A stretch of DNA of 28,979 bases from positions 1 through 28,979 of the forward strand of contig DAZU01000127.1 of the NCBI GenBank assembly GCA_002507425.1. Direction: 5' to 3'. This document shows, one piece after another, positions 15,740 to 23,184 of this stretch; position 1 is the first letter of the stretch; each line of letters starts with the position of its first letter. Below the pieces are notes generated by a model. The model ran no database searches and was not told where the DNA came from. It was given only the letters and a program-made list of their open reading frames with translations. Source of the DNA: Euryarchaeota archaeon UBA53. Lineage in GTDB: Archaea > Thermoplasmatota > Poseidoniia > Poseidoniales > Poseidoniaceae. A program made the position numbers and the translations under genes.

Positions 15740-16893
15740 CGTAGGCTCTGTGATTCAGCTATGTATTTTGGACGATAAATAGGAATTCCACGACCATCCC
15801 TCATAATTGTCCTCTCATCGACTATCTGAGCACCGATTCCAGCAACTCTAGCCCATCCAAAGAATGTAGTGTAATATTCTGCATCTTCTAATCCCACAAA
15901 GTTCAACAACGTCCCGCTGGCAATATCTACATTTGCATTAGGGTTTCTTATCTTTGGATTTTCAGATAATACTCTAGGTGCAACTTCTCTCAAAGTTCTA
16001 ATCGTCTTGAAATATTCGTCTTCTGGACAAATTTCTTCTCCGAGTGCAAATTGTGCAGCCGCTCTAGGGTCTTCAGTTCTCAACACGGCATGACCAAATC
16101 CGAAAACTGGTCTTCTAGCGCTCAGTTCAGCCCTTACAAAGGCTTCAACTTCTGATGGGACAGATGTTCCGATATTTTTCACAAATTCAAAACAAGATTG
16201 GTTTGCTCTCCCATGAAGAGGTCCTGACAATGCATTCATTGCCCCTGCTAATGAGGAGTAAATGTTCGCATGGCTACTTGCCACAGCCTTGCCTGTAAAC
16301 GTCGATAAGTTGCCGCCTCCATGGTCCATATGGAGAACAAGATATGTTGACAAAACACGGTTCATTACTGCCTTATCAATATCTTTAAAGTCAACAGTAT
16401 TTGTAAATCTCCCAACAAGGGGAAGGGATAAATTATCCTCAGGAATATTTTCGACTCGTCCTTCTCTATATCGAAATATTAGACCCATGAGCCTAGGAAT
16501 TCTTGCAATGAGGTTTAGAGCATCTTCCTTCCAATCATCTACGCTACCCAACATTCCCAGAGTATGAATTCCTATCGACAACCAATCCATGGGGTGCCCG
16601 TCTTTTGGAAGACTGGCTAAAACTTCTTCGACACCTTCAGGTAACTGGCCTCTTGATTGCAATTCTTTTCTAAATTTAACAGATTGTTGAATGTCTGGTA
16701 ATTCTTTGTTGAATAGCAAGAATACAACGTCTTCTGGAGACATCATAGCGAGTTCTGCAATTGGATATCCACAGTAGTGAACACCTTCGGTTGGTGTTAC
16801 GTATGAAGTTCTACAAGTGCCGACTGGAACTCCACGCATACCTGTATTTAGGTGTGCTGTTGTCAAGTCAAACAAAGAGTCTTCATCCCCCAT
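15727..16893 (-). CDS. gltA: Citrate synthase, mitochondrial-like type
   Basis: It condenses acetyl-CoA and oxaloacetate to citrate, the entry to the TCA cycle. The 388 residues include LHMDHGGGNLSTFTGKAVASS (187-207), AMNALSGPLHGRANQ (218-232) with catalytic His227, FGFGHAVLRTEDPRA (264-278) with His268, and NVDIASGTLLNF with Asp323. The residues around these (DHxGGN, AMNxLxGPLHGxANQ, GHAVLRxxDPR) follow the mitochondrial citrate synthase pattern, not the common archaeal/bacterial DHxxNxSTF, GPLHGGAN, GHRVYKxxDPR. The start MGDEDSLFDL is shorter than the mitochondrial N-terminus. A GTGAAG ribosome-like site precedes the ATG. A TATA-like box and paired repeats lie upstream, so it probably has its own regulated promoter. 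Confidence 0.94.
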   Translation of the reverse strand: MGDEDSLFDLTTAHLNTGMRGVPVGTCRTSYVTPTEGVHYCGYPIAELAMMSPEDVVFLLFNKELPDIQQSVKFRKELQSRGQLPEGVEEVLASLPKDGHPMDWLSIGIHTLGMLGSVDDWKEDALNLIARIPRLMGLIFRYREGRVENIPEDNLSLPLVGRFTNTVDFKDIDKAVMNRVLSTYLVLHMDHGGGNLSTFTGKAVASSHANIYSSLAGAMNALSGPLHGRANQSCFEFVKNIGTSVPSEVEAFVRAELSARRPVFGFGHAVLRTEDPRAAAQFALGEEICPEDEYFKTIRTLREVAPRVLSENPKIRNPNANVDIASGTLLNFVGLEDAEYYTTFFGWARVAGIGAQIVDERTIMRDGRGIPIYRPKYIAESQSLRHVE

Positions 16894-16924
16894 TTCTTCA
16901 CGTCAATACAATCCAAAAGTATCC

Positions 16925-16934
16925 AATGTATAAG
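16925..16934 (-). promoter_or_regulatory. TATA box of citrate synthase
   Basis: The minus strand reads CTTATACATT, with its centre about 36 bases before the ATG at 16893. An archaeal start site ~25 bases downstream would give a short ~10-base leader. This is the clearest TATA-like element in the 175-base gap between citrate synthase and the DnaA-like gene. Confidence 0.5.
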
Positions 16935-16946
16935 GACGACGCACGT

Positions 16947-16965
16947 TTTGTACGAAACCTACAAA
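16947..16965. promoter_or_regulatory. Inverted hexamer pair upstream of citrate synthase (possible operator)
   Basis: The plus strand reads TTTGTA (16947-16952), seven bases, then TACAAA (16960-16965), a perfect inverted pair. It lies directly upstream of the citrate synthase TATA box, where archaeal activators or repressors often bind. The same hexamers recur at 17017-17030 in the opposite order. No regulator gene is adjacent; the operator role is inference. Confidence 0.4.
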
Positions 16966-17016
16966 TCGGGTAGTTTTCACAATTTATGAAATCATTAATT
17001 TGAAAGATAAATAATT

Positions 17017-17030
17017 TACAAACATTTGTA
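17017..17030. repeat. Palindrome TACAAA-CA-TTTGTA
   Basis: This is a perfect 6+6 inverted repeat with a two-base centre. It reuses the hexamers of the pair at 16947-16965, about 60 bases further from citrate synthase. It lies 39 bases beyond the stop codon of the DnaA-like gene. It may be a second regulator site for citrate synthase. Confidence 0.45.
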
Positions 17031-17035
17031 GATTT

Positions 17036-17054
17036 GAGACATTTTAGATGTCTC
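17036..17054. repeat. Hairpin GAGACAT/ATGTCTC
   Basis: A perfect 7-base stem with a 5-base loop (TTTAG) lies 14 bases after the stop of the DnaA-like gene. In that gene's transcript it would fold just past the coding region. No U-run follows directly, so it is not a standard terminator. It may stabilise the 3' end or belong to the upstream control region of citrate synthase. Confidence 0.45.
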
Positions 17055-17068
17055 AGTTATTCAGAGAA

Positions 17069-18808
17069 TTAAATAGGATTCAACTTAGTGATTGGCTTAA
17101 GAATTGCAGTGTCTTCATCAAATGAAACGTTGCCAAGAATCATTTCAATTTCACTTACTCGATCTGCGATGGCTATCAATTCATCAACTGACGCACTTTT
17201 ACTCCTATCAGCTAAATCCAACATTTCTTGCTCTAATTCAGCAAGCTCTATTGATTTTTGATAATGATTTCTGGCCATATTCTCAAACATACTATCGGCA
17301 ATGTTACTTACAGCAGATGTCGTTTCTTTGATCCTTACTTTATCAAAGGAATCAATTTTGTCTGAATTTTCTAAGAGAAATTTGTCATTTTCTTCGATTG
17401 TCAAAGTTGTTGTTACATGAGGTGTTAAATTATCACTAACCAGAATTTCGTGAAGTTCGTCCTTTTCTTCAATTGTTAATTCAGGAACTTCCCACTCATC
17501 ACTCAACTCCGGGATTTCTCTTTTCAAATCTACCCCTCCTATGTCAGTACTGGTGTAAACATGGTCCAAAGTCTCTCCAATCATTCTTGAAGCGATTTCT
17601 TCTAGGTTCTCTCTTTCAGCAAATTTTTCTACATTGTCAGGTTTAACGGGCTCGTCATTTAGTATTCTTGAGATATCTTCAGCACCGATTAATCTCTCAC
17701 CAGTCTCAATCGCTAGAGCGATTTTTTCAAAAGCAGAATTAGTAGCTCTCCAATCTCCTTGACCGTATTTGACTATATTCGCTAACATCGAGTCATCTAG
17801 TAATAGAGTTCTACCATTTGCCGCTCTACGCAAGTGGGTGACCAATGACGGCGAACTCGGTTTCTTTAGCCATATGCTAGTAGCTGAACGCATAACTTCC
17901 CAAAGTCGCCTAGCCTGCCAACTATCTGAACTAACTCTTGATGTTGCTATTATTTGCACACCATGATTCAGGGCGTAATCAATCATCATACCAATTTCGG
18001 TTGCAAGTGTACCTTCAGCAAGGTGAAGATCATCTATCGCCAATAAACTAGCATGCATTACTGCATCCTGCCATCCTTGTGGTAAGGAATCCCAACCGAT
18101 CATTGCAGTCATTGACAACAGGTGTACATTTCCATCCTGTCTGCGAATCATTCCCTGAACTGAAGCGCTTAGTAAATGCGATTTTCCACAACCGCTATCA
18201 CCTAATATCAGCAACGGATTCATTGAGGTTCCTGGTTTTTGAATTACTTTTTCGCAAGCCAAAGTAGCCCTAGAATTTTCCTCAACAACGTTCCAACTTT
18301 TCCATGTATTATGATCTGAAAGGTGTTGCACTGGTGGCCACTCTGGCCTAAAAGAGGTGTCTCTAAACCCAAAATCGGTCGCCCCCGTTGAATATCCCCT
18401 TTGAGAATCTAATACTTCAGCCCATATCGGCTTTCCATCCTTCATCACTCCCAGGGAATCACCAAGAGTTTCGCTCTCGAATTCATCTTCAAGAGTCTTT
18501 TCTCGCATGTGATGAATTCTTTTTGCTGCTATCTGCGCTAATGTTCTATTACTGTCCTCTAGATCTACGCTGGGCTTCCATTCAGTTTCTTCTCCTAATA
18601 CTCTATCTGCGAGCATATCAAAAACAGGTCGAGTTGGAACTCCTGTCCTTGAAAGTAAACTTCCCTCCCTAGTGTCTTGTGTATCATAAATTCCTCTGAG
18701 GGTGTTGAGCCTAGAAAGGGGACGACTTGAGTATGGTTCCTTGACGCCCAGTGTTTGTCTTGCATTTGCAAGAGCAAGCTGAAGTTTCTCTTTTTTTGAA
18801 ATAGTCAA
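17069..18808 (-). CDS. DnaA-like AAA+ ATPase without DnaA DNA-binding domain
   Basis: The central ~180 residues read like the ATPase domain of bacterial DnaA/Hda. Numbered from the TTG at 18808, they hold a lead-in with HNTWKSWNVVEENSRATLACEKV (~166-188), then NPLLILGDSGCGKSHLL with Walker A GDSGCGKS (203-210), Walker B SLLAIDDLHLAEG (254-266), sensor 1 IIATSR (286-291) and the sensor-2-like GDWRATNSAFEKI (351-363). An N-terminal ~150 residues of unknown fold precede it. An acidic, helix-rich tail (~380-579) replaces the DnaA helix-turn-helix domain IV. The TTG at 18808 overlaps the DUF835 stop as TTGA and has GGAGGAAGG 3 bases before it, so I chose it over an earlier TTG at 18835. Archaea normally use Orc1/Cdc6 to start replication, so a DnaA role is unlikely; a partner of the DUF835 protein is inferred. 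Confidence 0.82.
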   Translation of the reverse strand: MTISKKEKLQLALANARQTLGVKEPYSSRPLSRLNTLRGIYDTQDTREGSLLSRTGVPTRPVFDMLADRVLGEETEWKPSVDLEDSNRTLAQIAAKRIHHMREKTLEDEFESETLGDSLGVMKDGKPIWAEVLDSQRGYSTGATDFGFRDTSFRPEWPPVQHLSDHNTWKSWNVVEENSRATLACEKVIQKPGTSMNPLLILGDSGCGKSHLLSASVQGMIRRQDGNVHLLSMTAMIGWDSLPQGWQDAVMHASLLAIDDLHLAEGTLATEIGMMIDYALNHGVQIIATSRVSSDSWQARRLWEVMRSATSIWLKKPSSPSLVTHLRRAANGRTLLLDDSMLANIVKYGQGDWRATNSAFEKIALAIETGERLIGAEDISRILNDEPVKPDNVEKFAERENLEEIASRMIGETLDHVYTSTDIGGVDLKREIPELSDEWEVPELTIEEKDELHEILVSDNLTPHVTTTLTIEENDKFLLENSDKIDSFDKVRIKETTSAVSNIADSMFENMARNHYQKSIELAELEQEMLDLADRSKSASVDELIAIADRVSEIEMILGNVSFDEDTAILKPITKLNPI

Positions 18809-20514
18809 AGTCCTTCCTCCAATTCTTTTTTCCAAGATTCAAGCTTTTTATCGACATCGAATACTTTTTGTTTAACCTTGGCAGATTGTGACAACGATTT
18901 ATTTTTTTTGACATGGATATTACTCCCAACTTGGTGAAAAATCTTTGGCTGGGTTTGATTGGTTTTTCTTGTTTGTGCGACTACAACCCTTGGAGTGTTA
19001 CTTGATTGAGGAAACATAGGTGGAGACCTTTCTATGATATTCTTTGAAAGACCACCCTTTCTGGTAAGATTTAGTTTATCATTGTCCGAAAATTTAGCAT
19101 CTAGTGCCCTTCCTGTTGCAACCTTAGGGACCATATTTTCTTTCGGTAGTTCCCCTATTGTTATATCTTTAGAAATTGCAGACAACTGAGAGATAGTTAT
19201 TTGTCTATTAGTAAGAGTTTTTTGTTTTATTGCTTTCTTTCTCTTTATTCTAAGCGCTTGACGAGGTCCTCTTTGACTTTCACTGGTTTTCATCTCAGAT
19301 GTTTCAGCAACTTCCTCTACATAATCAGGTTCGATTTTAGTATCGAGTTCGTCTATATAATTATCGAATTCTTTTGACTCGTTTTCATCATTAGCAATCA
19401 ATTCAATCTCGGAGATTTCATCTTCAAATTCAGCCGGTTGTATAGGTAATTCAGGCGTGTTATGATCTAAAAAGTTTGAAATTTTTTCTTTTTCCTCATC
19501 ACTTTGAGCCTCCATAAGTGGATGCTCTAACAAGAATTCAGGGTCAGAGTTCCATGTGATTATAGTTTGTAAATCAATTTCAGGAGCTGCCCGCAGTATT
19601 TGTGCAGATTGCGAAGTTGTCCAAGCATTTTTATCAAAGGAAATGAATAAACAATCGTCTTCGTATCGCATCTTGTCCGAAAAGTCTCTTAACATCTCAA
19701 TAACTTCTTTTGGACCACATAAAGTAGAGAGATACTCCAGACCTTCAAGCAGTAAAACCGCCCTTGTGTTTTCCTCTAAGAATCCATTAACTGTGCTCCT
19801 TATATCCTCGAGGTTTACAAATTGCACCCCTTCAATATCTCTTTGAGATAACCACAGGCAACAATTTTCGGGTATGTCATAATTTATGTTTAGATCATCA
19901 ACAGTTTTTCTTGAAATAACCAACACTGGTCTCCCATGTTTTTTAAGGTTAGATACCAGAGTAAATAATTCATCTGAGCCACTTGAGTAAACACATCCAG
20001 GTTTTAGAAACTCAGTCTTTCCTGCAAATTTGTGAACCATTGACGCAGCTCTTGTTTTAACGAATTCTGGTGTATCAAAACTAACATCGATTGTCGGCAA
20101 CTTAGAAGATTTTATCCAAGAATTACTACGATCGCTAAACTCCTCCCACCATTCTTTCGGTTGATTTTGTTCTGGATTTTCAACACTTAAAATCGCTTCA
20201 GGATGTAACTCTAGTATTCTATCAACTTCTTTTACTTCGATAGATTGTAACTTACAGTCAAGCTCGATTGAATCAGCCTCTATTTCCACAAGCGCCTCTA
20301 AACCCTGCAGGATTACATCCGATTCGTGGATTGCGGCTGCCAGAGCTCCGTTGTAGATAATCAATTGACCAACTCGCGGCATTGCTTCTGAGGGCGTTCT
20401 CTCACAACGAATATATCCATTGGATTTCACTCTAATCATTTCGTCAACCAAAATGCTCAGGATAGTCATACTACCTCGTCTTTCATCGACGATTATACCA
20501 TGCGGTAGCTCCAC
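18805..20514 (-). CDS. DUF835 protein with N-terminal PATAN/DUF4388-like region
   Basis: The middle of this 569-residue protein (about 171-300) matches DUF835, a euryarchaeal domain of unknown role. It contains FLKPGCVYSSGSDELF, GRPVLVISRKTVDDL, CCLWLSQRD, VNLEDIRSTVNGFL and AVLLLEGLEYL, then CLFISFDKNAW. The N-terminal ~110 residues, with NGYIRCERTP, VGQLIIYNGALAAAI and LQGLEALVEIEADSIELD, resemble the small PATAN/DUF4388-type sensor or adaptor fold. The last ~230 residues are acidic, then basic (LRIKRKKAIKQK), and look disordered. The GTG at 20514 has GGGGGTAAT before it; an ATG at 20469 is an alternative. No membrane helix is present. It is translationally coupled to the DnaA-like ATPase, so the two likely act together, perhaps in signalling or membrane-linked regulation. 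That role is inference. Confidence 0.8.
   Translation of the reverse strand: MELPHGIIVDERRGSMTILSILVDEMIRVKSNGYIRCERTPSEAMPRVGQLIIYNGALAAAIHESDVILQGLEALVEIEADSIELDCKLQSIEVKEVDRILELHPEAILSVENPEQNQPKEWWEEFSDRSNSWIKSSKLPTIDVSFDTPEFVKTRAASMVHKFAGKTEFLKPGCVYSSGSDELFTLVSNLKKHGRPVLVISRKTVDDLNINYDIPENCCLWLSQRDIEGVQFVNLEDIRSTVNGFLEENTRAVLLLEGLEYLSTLCGPKEVIEMLRDFSDKMRYEDDCLFISFDKNAWTTSQSAQILRAAPEIDLQTIITWNSDPEFLLEHPLMEAQSDEEKEKISNFLDHNTPELPIQPAEFEDEISEIELIANDENESKEFDNYIDELDTKIEPDYVEEVAETSEMKTSESQRGPRQALRIKRKKAIKQKTLTNRQITISQLSAISKDITIGELPKENMVPKVATGRALDAKFSDNDKLNLTRKGGLSKNIIERSPPMFPQSSNTPRVVVAQTRKTNQTQPKIFHQVGSNIHVKKNKSLSQSAKVKQKVFDVDKKLESWKKELEEGL
18812..18820 (-). promoter_or_regulatory. Strong Shine-Dalgarno deciding the DnaA-like start
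   Basis: GGAGGAAGG on the minus strand, with GGAGG seven bases before the TTG at 18808, is the best ribosome site in the window. It lies inside the last codons of the DUF835 gene and supports re-initiation at the TTGA overlap. Confidence 0.65.
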
Positions 20515-20621
20515 GTTAATTACCCCCTAGATTATACTGATTTTTTCACCCTTATTCAAACATGATGTTGATAGAAACATAACAACGAGGGTTTCATGTC
20601 CTATTTTGAGTTGGCCAGCAT

Positions 20622-21242
20622 ATGGACGAACCGCGAGGGTTGATACTATTTTCCAATACCCCGCTAGGCAGAGAACAATATAGGGATGAATTGAAAGAAA
20701 AAATCTTGATTAGTTCAATAATTTCTGTAATAATCATGCTTAGCTTTTACTGGTTTGTTAGCCTAAAATACCTCATAATAATTGTAATAATTGTGTTTGT
20801 TCTAGTTTGTAGAAATACAGACTCATCGATTTTCAATCTGCCTTTGGCAGTTAATTTGAACCATCCGTTCATGGAACAGATACCGGTCTCGGAATCCGAG
20901 ATAATGATTAATTTATCAGGGGAATGGATACACCCCGGTCAGTCCCGGTTGAAACTTGTTAAAGAGGACATAAGAGGGTGGGTTGTTTACAAATCAGATA
21001 ACGATCTAACAATGTTGTCCGATTGGAAAACTAAACAAAAGGAGTCTGTATTGAACAAAAAATTAACAATTATAAATCAAGCAATTTCTCTAAATAATGC
21101 AGTTAATGATACTGGAGATGAATTTGAAGACGCAAGAGTTAGAGAGGAACAAGACTCAATACTTTTAGAAAGAGAGTGGTTGCCTGAGGAAGATTTAGAT
21201 GTTCAAGGTCCTCTATCCCGAATCTTCTCGCAAGAGCAATAA
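20622..21242 (+). CDS. Uncharacterised two-helix membrane protein
   Basis: No family is recognised. The 206 residues begin with a polar stretch (MDEPRGLILFSNTPLGREQY). A hydrophobic hairpin follows at about residues 28-64, which could be two helices split near SLKY. A mixed domain (~75-135) contains SGEWIHPGQSRLKLVKEDIRGWVVY. The last ~70 residues are acidic and helix-forming. It diverges from the DUF835 gene across a 107-base gap that holds AT-rich sequence but no clear shared element. The next gene on the strand is another unknown membrane protein, so the two may be one transcript. No catalytic or metal motif is visible. Confidence 0.68.
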   Translation: MDEPRGLILFSNTPLGREQYRDELKEKILISSIISVIIMLSFYWFVSLKYLIIIVIIVFVLVCRNTDSSIFNLPLAVNLNHPFMEQIPVSESEIMINLSGEWIHPGQSRLKLVKEDIRGWVVYKSDNDLTMLSDWKTKQKESVLNKKLTIINQAISLNNAVNDTGDEFEDARVREEQDSILLEREWLPEEDLDVQGPLSRIFSQEQ

Positions 21243-21304
21243 ATAACGGACTGAAATTAAAACCTCCCCCTATCTTCAAATGTATTGTTTATACTAGGTT
21301 GCAT

Positions 21305-21922
21305 ATGGCCGAAGGAACAAAGTGGGGTTCCTTTCCCTCTACTCTTGATCAATCACAAAGAGAATTAGTAATGGGAGGCAGCCTTTCGTCCCGTTTTTCT
21401 AAACTCCCATTATGGCTGTCACATCCATCTAATATCGGCGCCTTTTATGGGCTATTAATATCAACCGCACTCATACTACCATACGCTTCTACTGAGAAGT
21501 ATTGGTTTCAGTTGTGGATACTGCATTGCAGTTTATTGATATTTGCCACAGCTTTACTCGGTCTTGTAAGTCGTTTAATGAACGCAGTAACTAAGCGGAT
21601 GCCTATGTCGGTAAATAGAAAATTACTCTACCCCACTCCATTTATCGGTTTTGGATTAATAACAATAATTTACACAGATTTAATCCCGAATAGTAATGTT
21701 GTCCAATACGTTGCCTGGGGCTTGATGATGTTACCCGGTCCGCTCTACGTTCATATTTCATGGGCGCCACGCTGGAGACTGTTGTGTATGATTGAGGATG
21801 AAATTAATCCATTTGAAGCTGGAATGGCAATCCGAGCGGATTATCGCGCAGAGGTGTCTCAGGTAGCAGGTACCGATTCCGATTTGATAGAGGTTGTCGA
21901 AGAACTTGATTCTGAAGAATAG
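21305..21922 (+). CDS. Uncharacterised four-helix membrane protein
   Basis: No family is recognised. From the ATG at 21305 (205 residues) there are four hydrophobic segments: around IGAFYGLLISTALILPYA, FQLWILHCSLLIFATALLGLV, FIGFGLITIIYTDLIP and VQYVAWGLMMLPGPLYVHI. A soluble acidic tail follows. A TTG two codons earlier (21299) is possible but less likely. The stop codon abuts the stop of the convergent acetyltransferase with no gap. It follows 20622-21242 after 62 bases that include a TATA-like TTTATACTA. Function is unknown. Confidence 0.68.
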   Translation: MAEGTKWGSFPSTLDQSQRELVMGGSLSSRFSKLPLWLSHPSNIGAFYGLLISTALILPYASTEKYWFQLWILHCSLLIFATALLGLVSRLMNAVTKRMPMSVNRKLLYPTPFIGFGLITIIYTDLIPNSNVVQYVAWGLMMLPGPLYVHISWAPRWRLLCMIEDEINPFEAGMAIRADYRAEVSQVAGTDSDLIEVVEELDSEE

Positions 21923-23104
21923 TTAGATTAAACCAACTTCCTTTCCTGATTTCTCAAAGATTCTAAGCACCTCATCGAGGTCATCTCGAGTTAAACCTGC
22001 AGACATTTGAGTTCGAACTCTTGCTTTGTCTCTAGCAACCATTGGGAATACAATAGCACCAGCCATGACTCCGTTCTTCAACATGGTCTCAGAAAGGGAT
22101 TTAGCGACATTTGAATCACCGCACATTACCGGTATAATTGGGGTAGTAGAAACACCAGTATCAAACCCGATATCTTGCATCTCTTTTCGGAAATATTCTG
22201 TGTTTTCCCATAATTTAGCATGATGTTCAGGTTCATTCATCAAAACTTCAACCGCTGCTTTCTGAGCGGCAGCAACACCGGGTGGCTGCGATCCAGACAA
22301 TAGCCATGACCGGGAATGATTCAATGCATGGTTTCGAATAATTTCCTTACCAGCGATTATACCACCTTGAACACCCAGTGCTTTTGAGAAAGAACCACCT
22401 TCAATATCGACTCTCCCTTGGAGTTTGAAATGATCTACAATACCTCTACCACCATCTCCCAAAACACCCTCTCCGTGACAATCATCTACGAAAACCATAG
22501 CATTGTAATCTTCAGCGATAGCGGTTAACTCATCCAATGGACAGATGTCGCCATCCATCGAAAATACCCCGTCAACAATTACCAATTTTCTATCTGCCGA
22601 TTGGTTTTCCTTCAACACCTGTTCCAATGCTCCCATGTCATTGTGAGGGAACACTGCGCGTTGTGCTTTTGTTAATCTGACACCGTCTATTATTGATCCA
22701 TGATTCAACTCATCTGAGATAATTATGTCTTCTTTTCCCTTTACAAGAGATGGTATAAGTCCGACATTAGCAGTGTATCCTGCGGAGTAGATAAGCGATG
22801 ACTCAACGCCTTTGAATTCAGCAACTTTTTTTTCTGCTTGTAAGTGGATATCCATCGTACCCGCAATCGCCCTTACAGAACCACTACCTGCTCCATATTT
22901 CTTGATAGCTTCAATCGATGCATTAACGACTTTAGGGTGAGTTGTTAGGTTTAGATAATTGTTAGCAGATAACATTATTGTCGGCTTTCCATCGATTACA
23001 CATCTTGGCGTGTTGGCGGTTTCAAGGGTAGGTGGTTGCCACAACAGAGAGTTACCTTTGAGTTCCTCATATCTATCTTCCATCCAGGTTAAATCTCCTG
23101 CCAT
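21923..23104 (-). CDS. kbl: Alpha-oxoamine synthase, probably glycine C-acetyltransferase
   Basis: Members of this PLP family join an acyl-CoA to an amino acid. KBL converts glycine and acetyl-CoA to 2-amino-3-oxobutyrate and takes part in threonine breakdown. The 393 residues match KBL (398 in E. coli). Visible are SANNYLNLTTHPKVV (46-60), KYGAGSGSVRAIAGT (69-83), DELNHGSIIDG (131-141), VFVDDCHGEGVLG (204-216) with the cofactor Asp-x-x-His, and the Schiff-base Lys241 in GSFSKALGVQGG. SVRAIAGTMDIHxxLE is closer to KBL than to BioF or serine palmitoyltransferase, but those cannot be excluded. The partner threonine dehydrogenase gene is not nearby. It diverges from ribK. Confidence 0.88.
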   Translation of the reverse strand: MAGDLTWMEDRYEELKGNSLLWQPPTLETANTPRCVIDGKPTIMLSANNYLNLTTHPKVVNASIEAIKKYGAGSGSVRAIAGTMDIHLQAEKKVAEFKGVESSLIYSAGYTANVGLIPSLVKGKEDIIISDELNHGSIIDGVRLTKAQRAVFPHNDMGALEQVLKENQSADRKLVIVDGVFSMDGDICPLDELTAIAEDYNAMVFVDDCHGEGVLGDGGRGIVDHFKLQGRVDIEGGSFSKALGVQGGIIAGKEIIRNHALNHSRSWLLSGSQPPGVAAAQKAAVEVLMNEPEHHAKLWENTEYFRKEMQDIGFDTGVSTTPIIPVMCGDSNVAKSLSETMLKNGVMAGAIVFPMVARDKARVRTQMSAGLTRDDLDEVLRIFEKSGKEVGLI

Positions 23105-23137
23105 GGCTGTGGTAGATGGAGGTCATACATGTTGTTT

Positions 23138-23145
23138 TGTATACA
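23138..23145. promoter_or_regulatory. Palindromic TATA-like box shared by kbl and ribK
   Basis: TGTATACA reads the same on both strands. It lies 37 bases from the kbl ATG (23104) and 40 bases from the ribK ATG (23185). TATA-to-start spacing of ~25 bases would give short leaders in both directions. This also supports the ribK start at 23185 and not at 23116, which would lie upstream of the box. Confidence 0.4.
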
Positions 23146-23184
23146 TGCAGAACAGTCTTGAAGAAGGTGTTGTTCGGGTGTTTA

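Noticed and set aside
20515..20621. Riboswitch or shared operator between the DUF835 and 20622 genes
   Set aside because: Only AT-rich sequence and one weak TATA-like run too close to the GTG to fit; no convincing stem or repeat.
23116..23184. 23-residue extension of RibK
   Set aside because: The TATA-like box lies within it and it makes the protein longer than the family.
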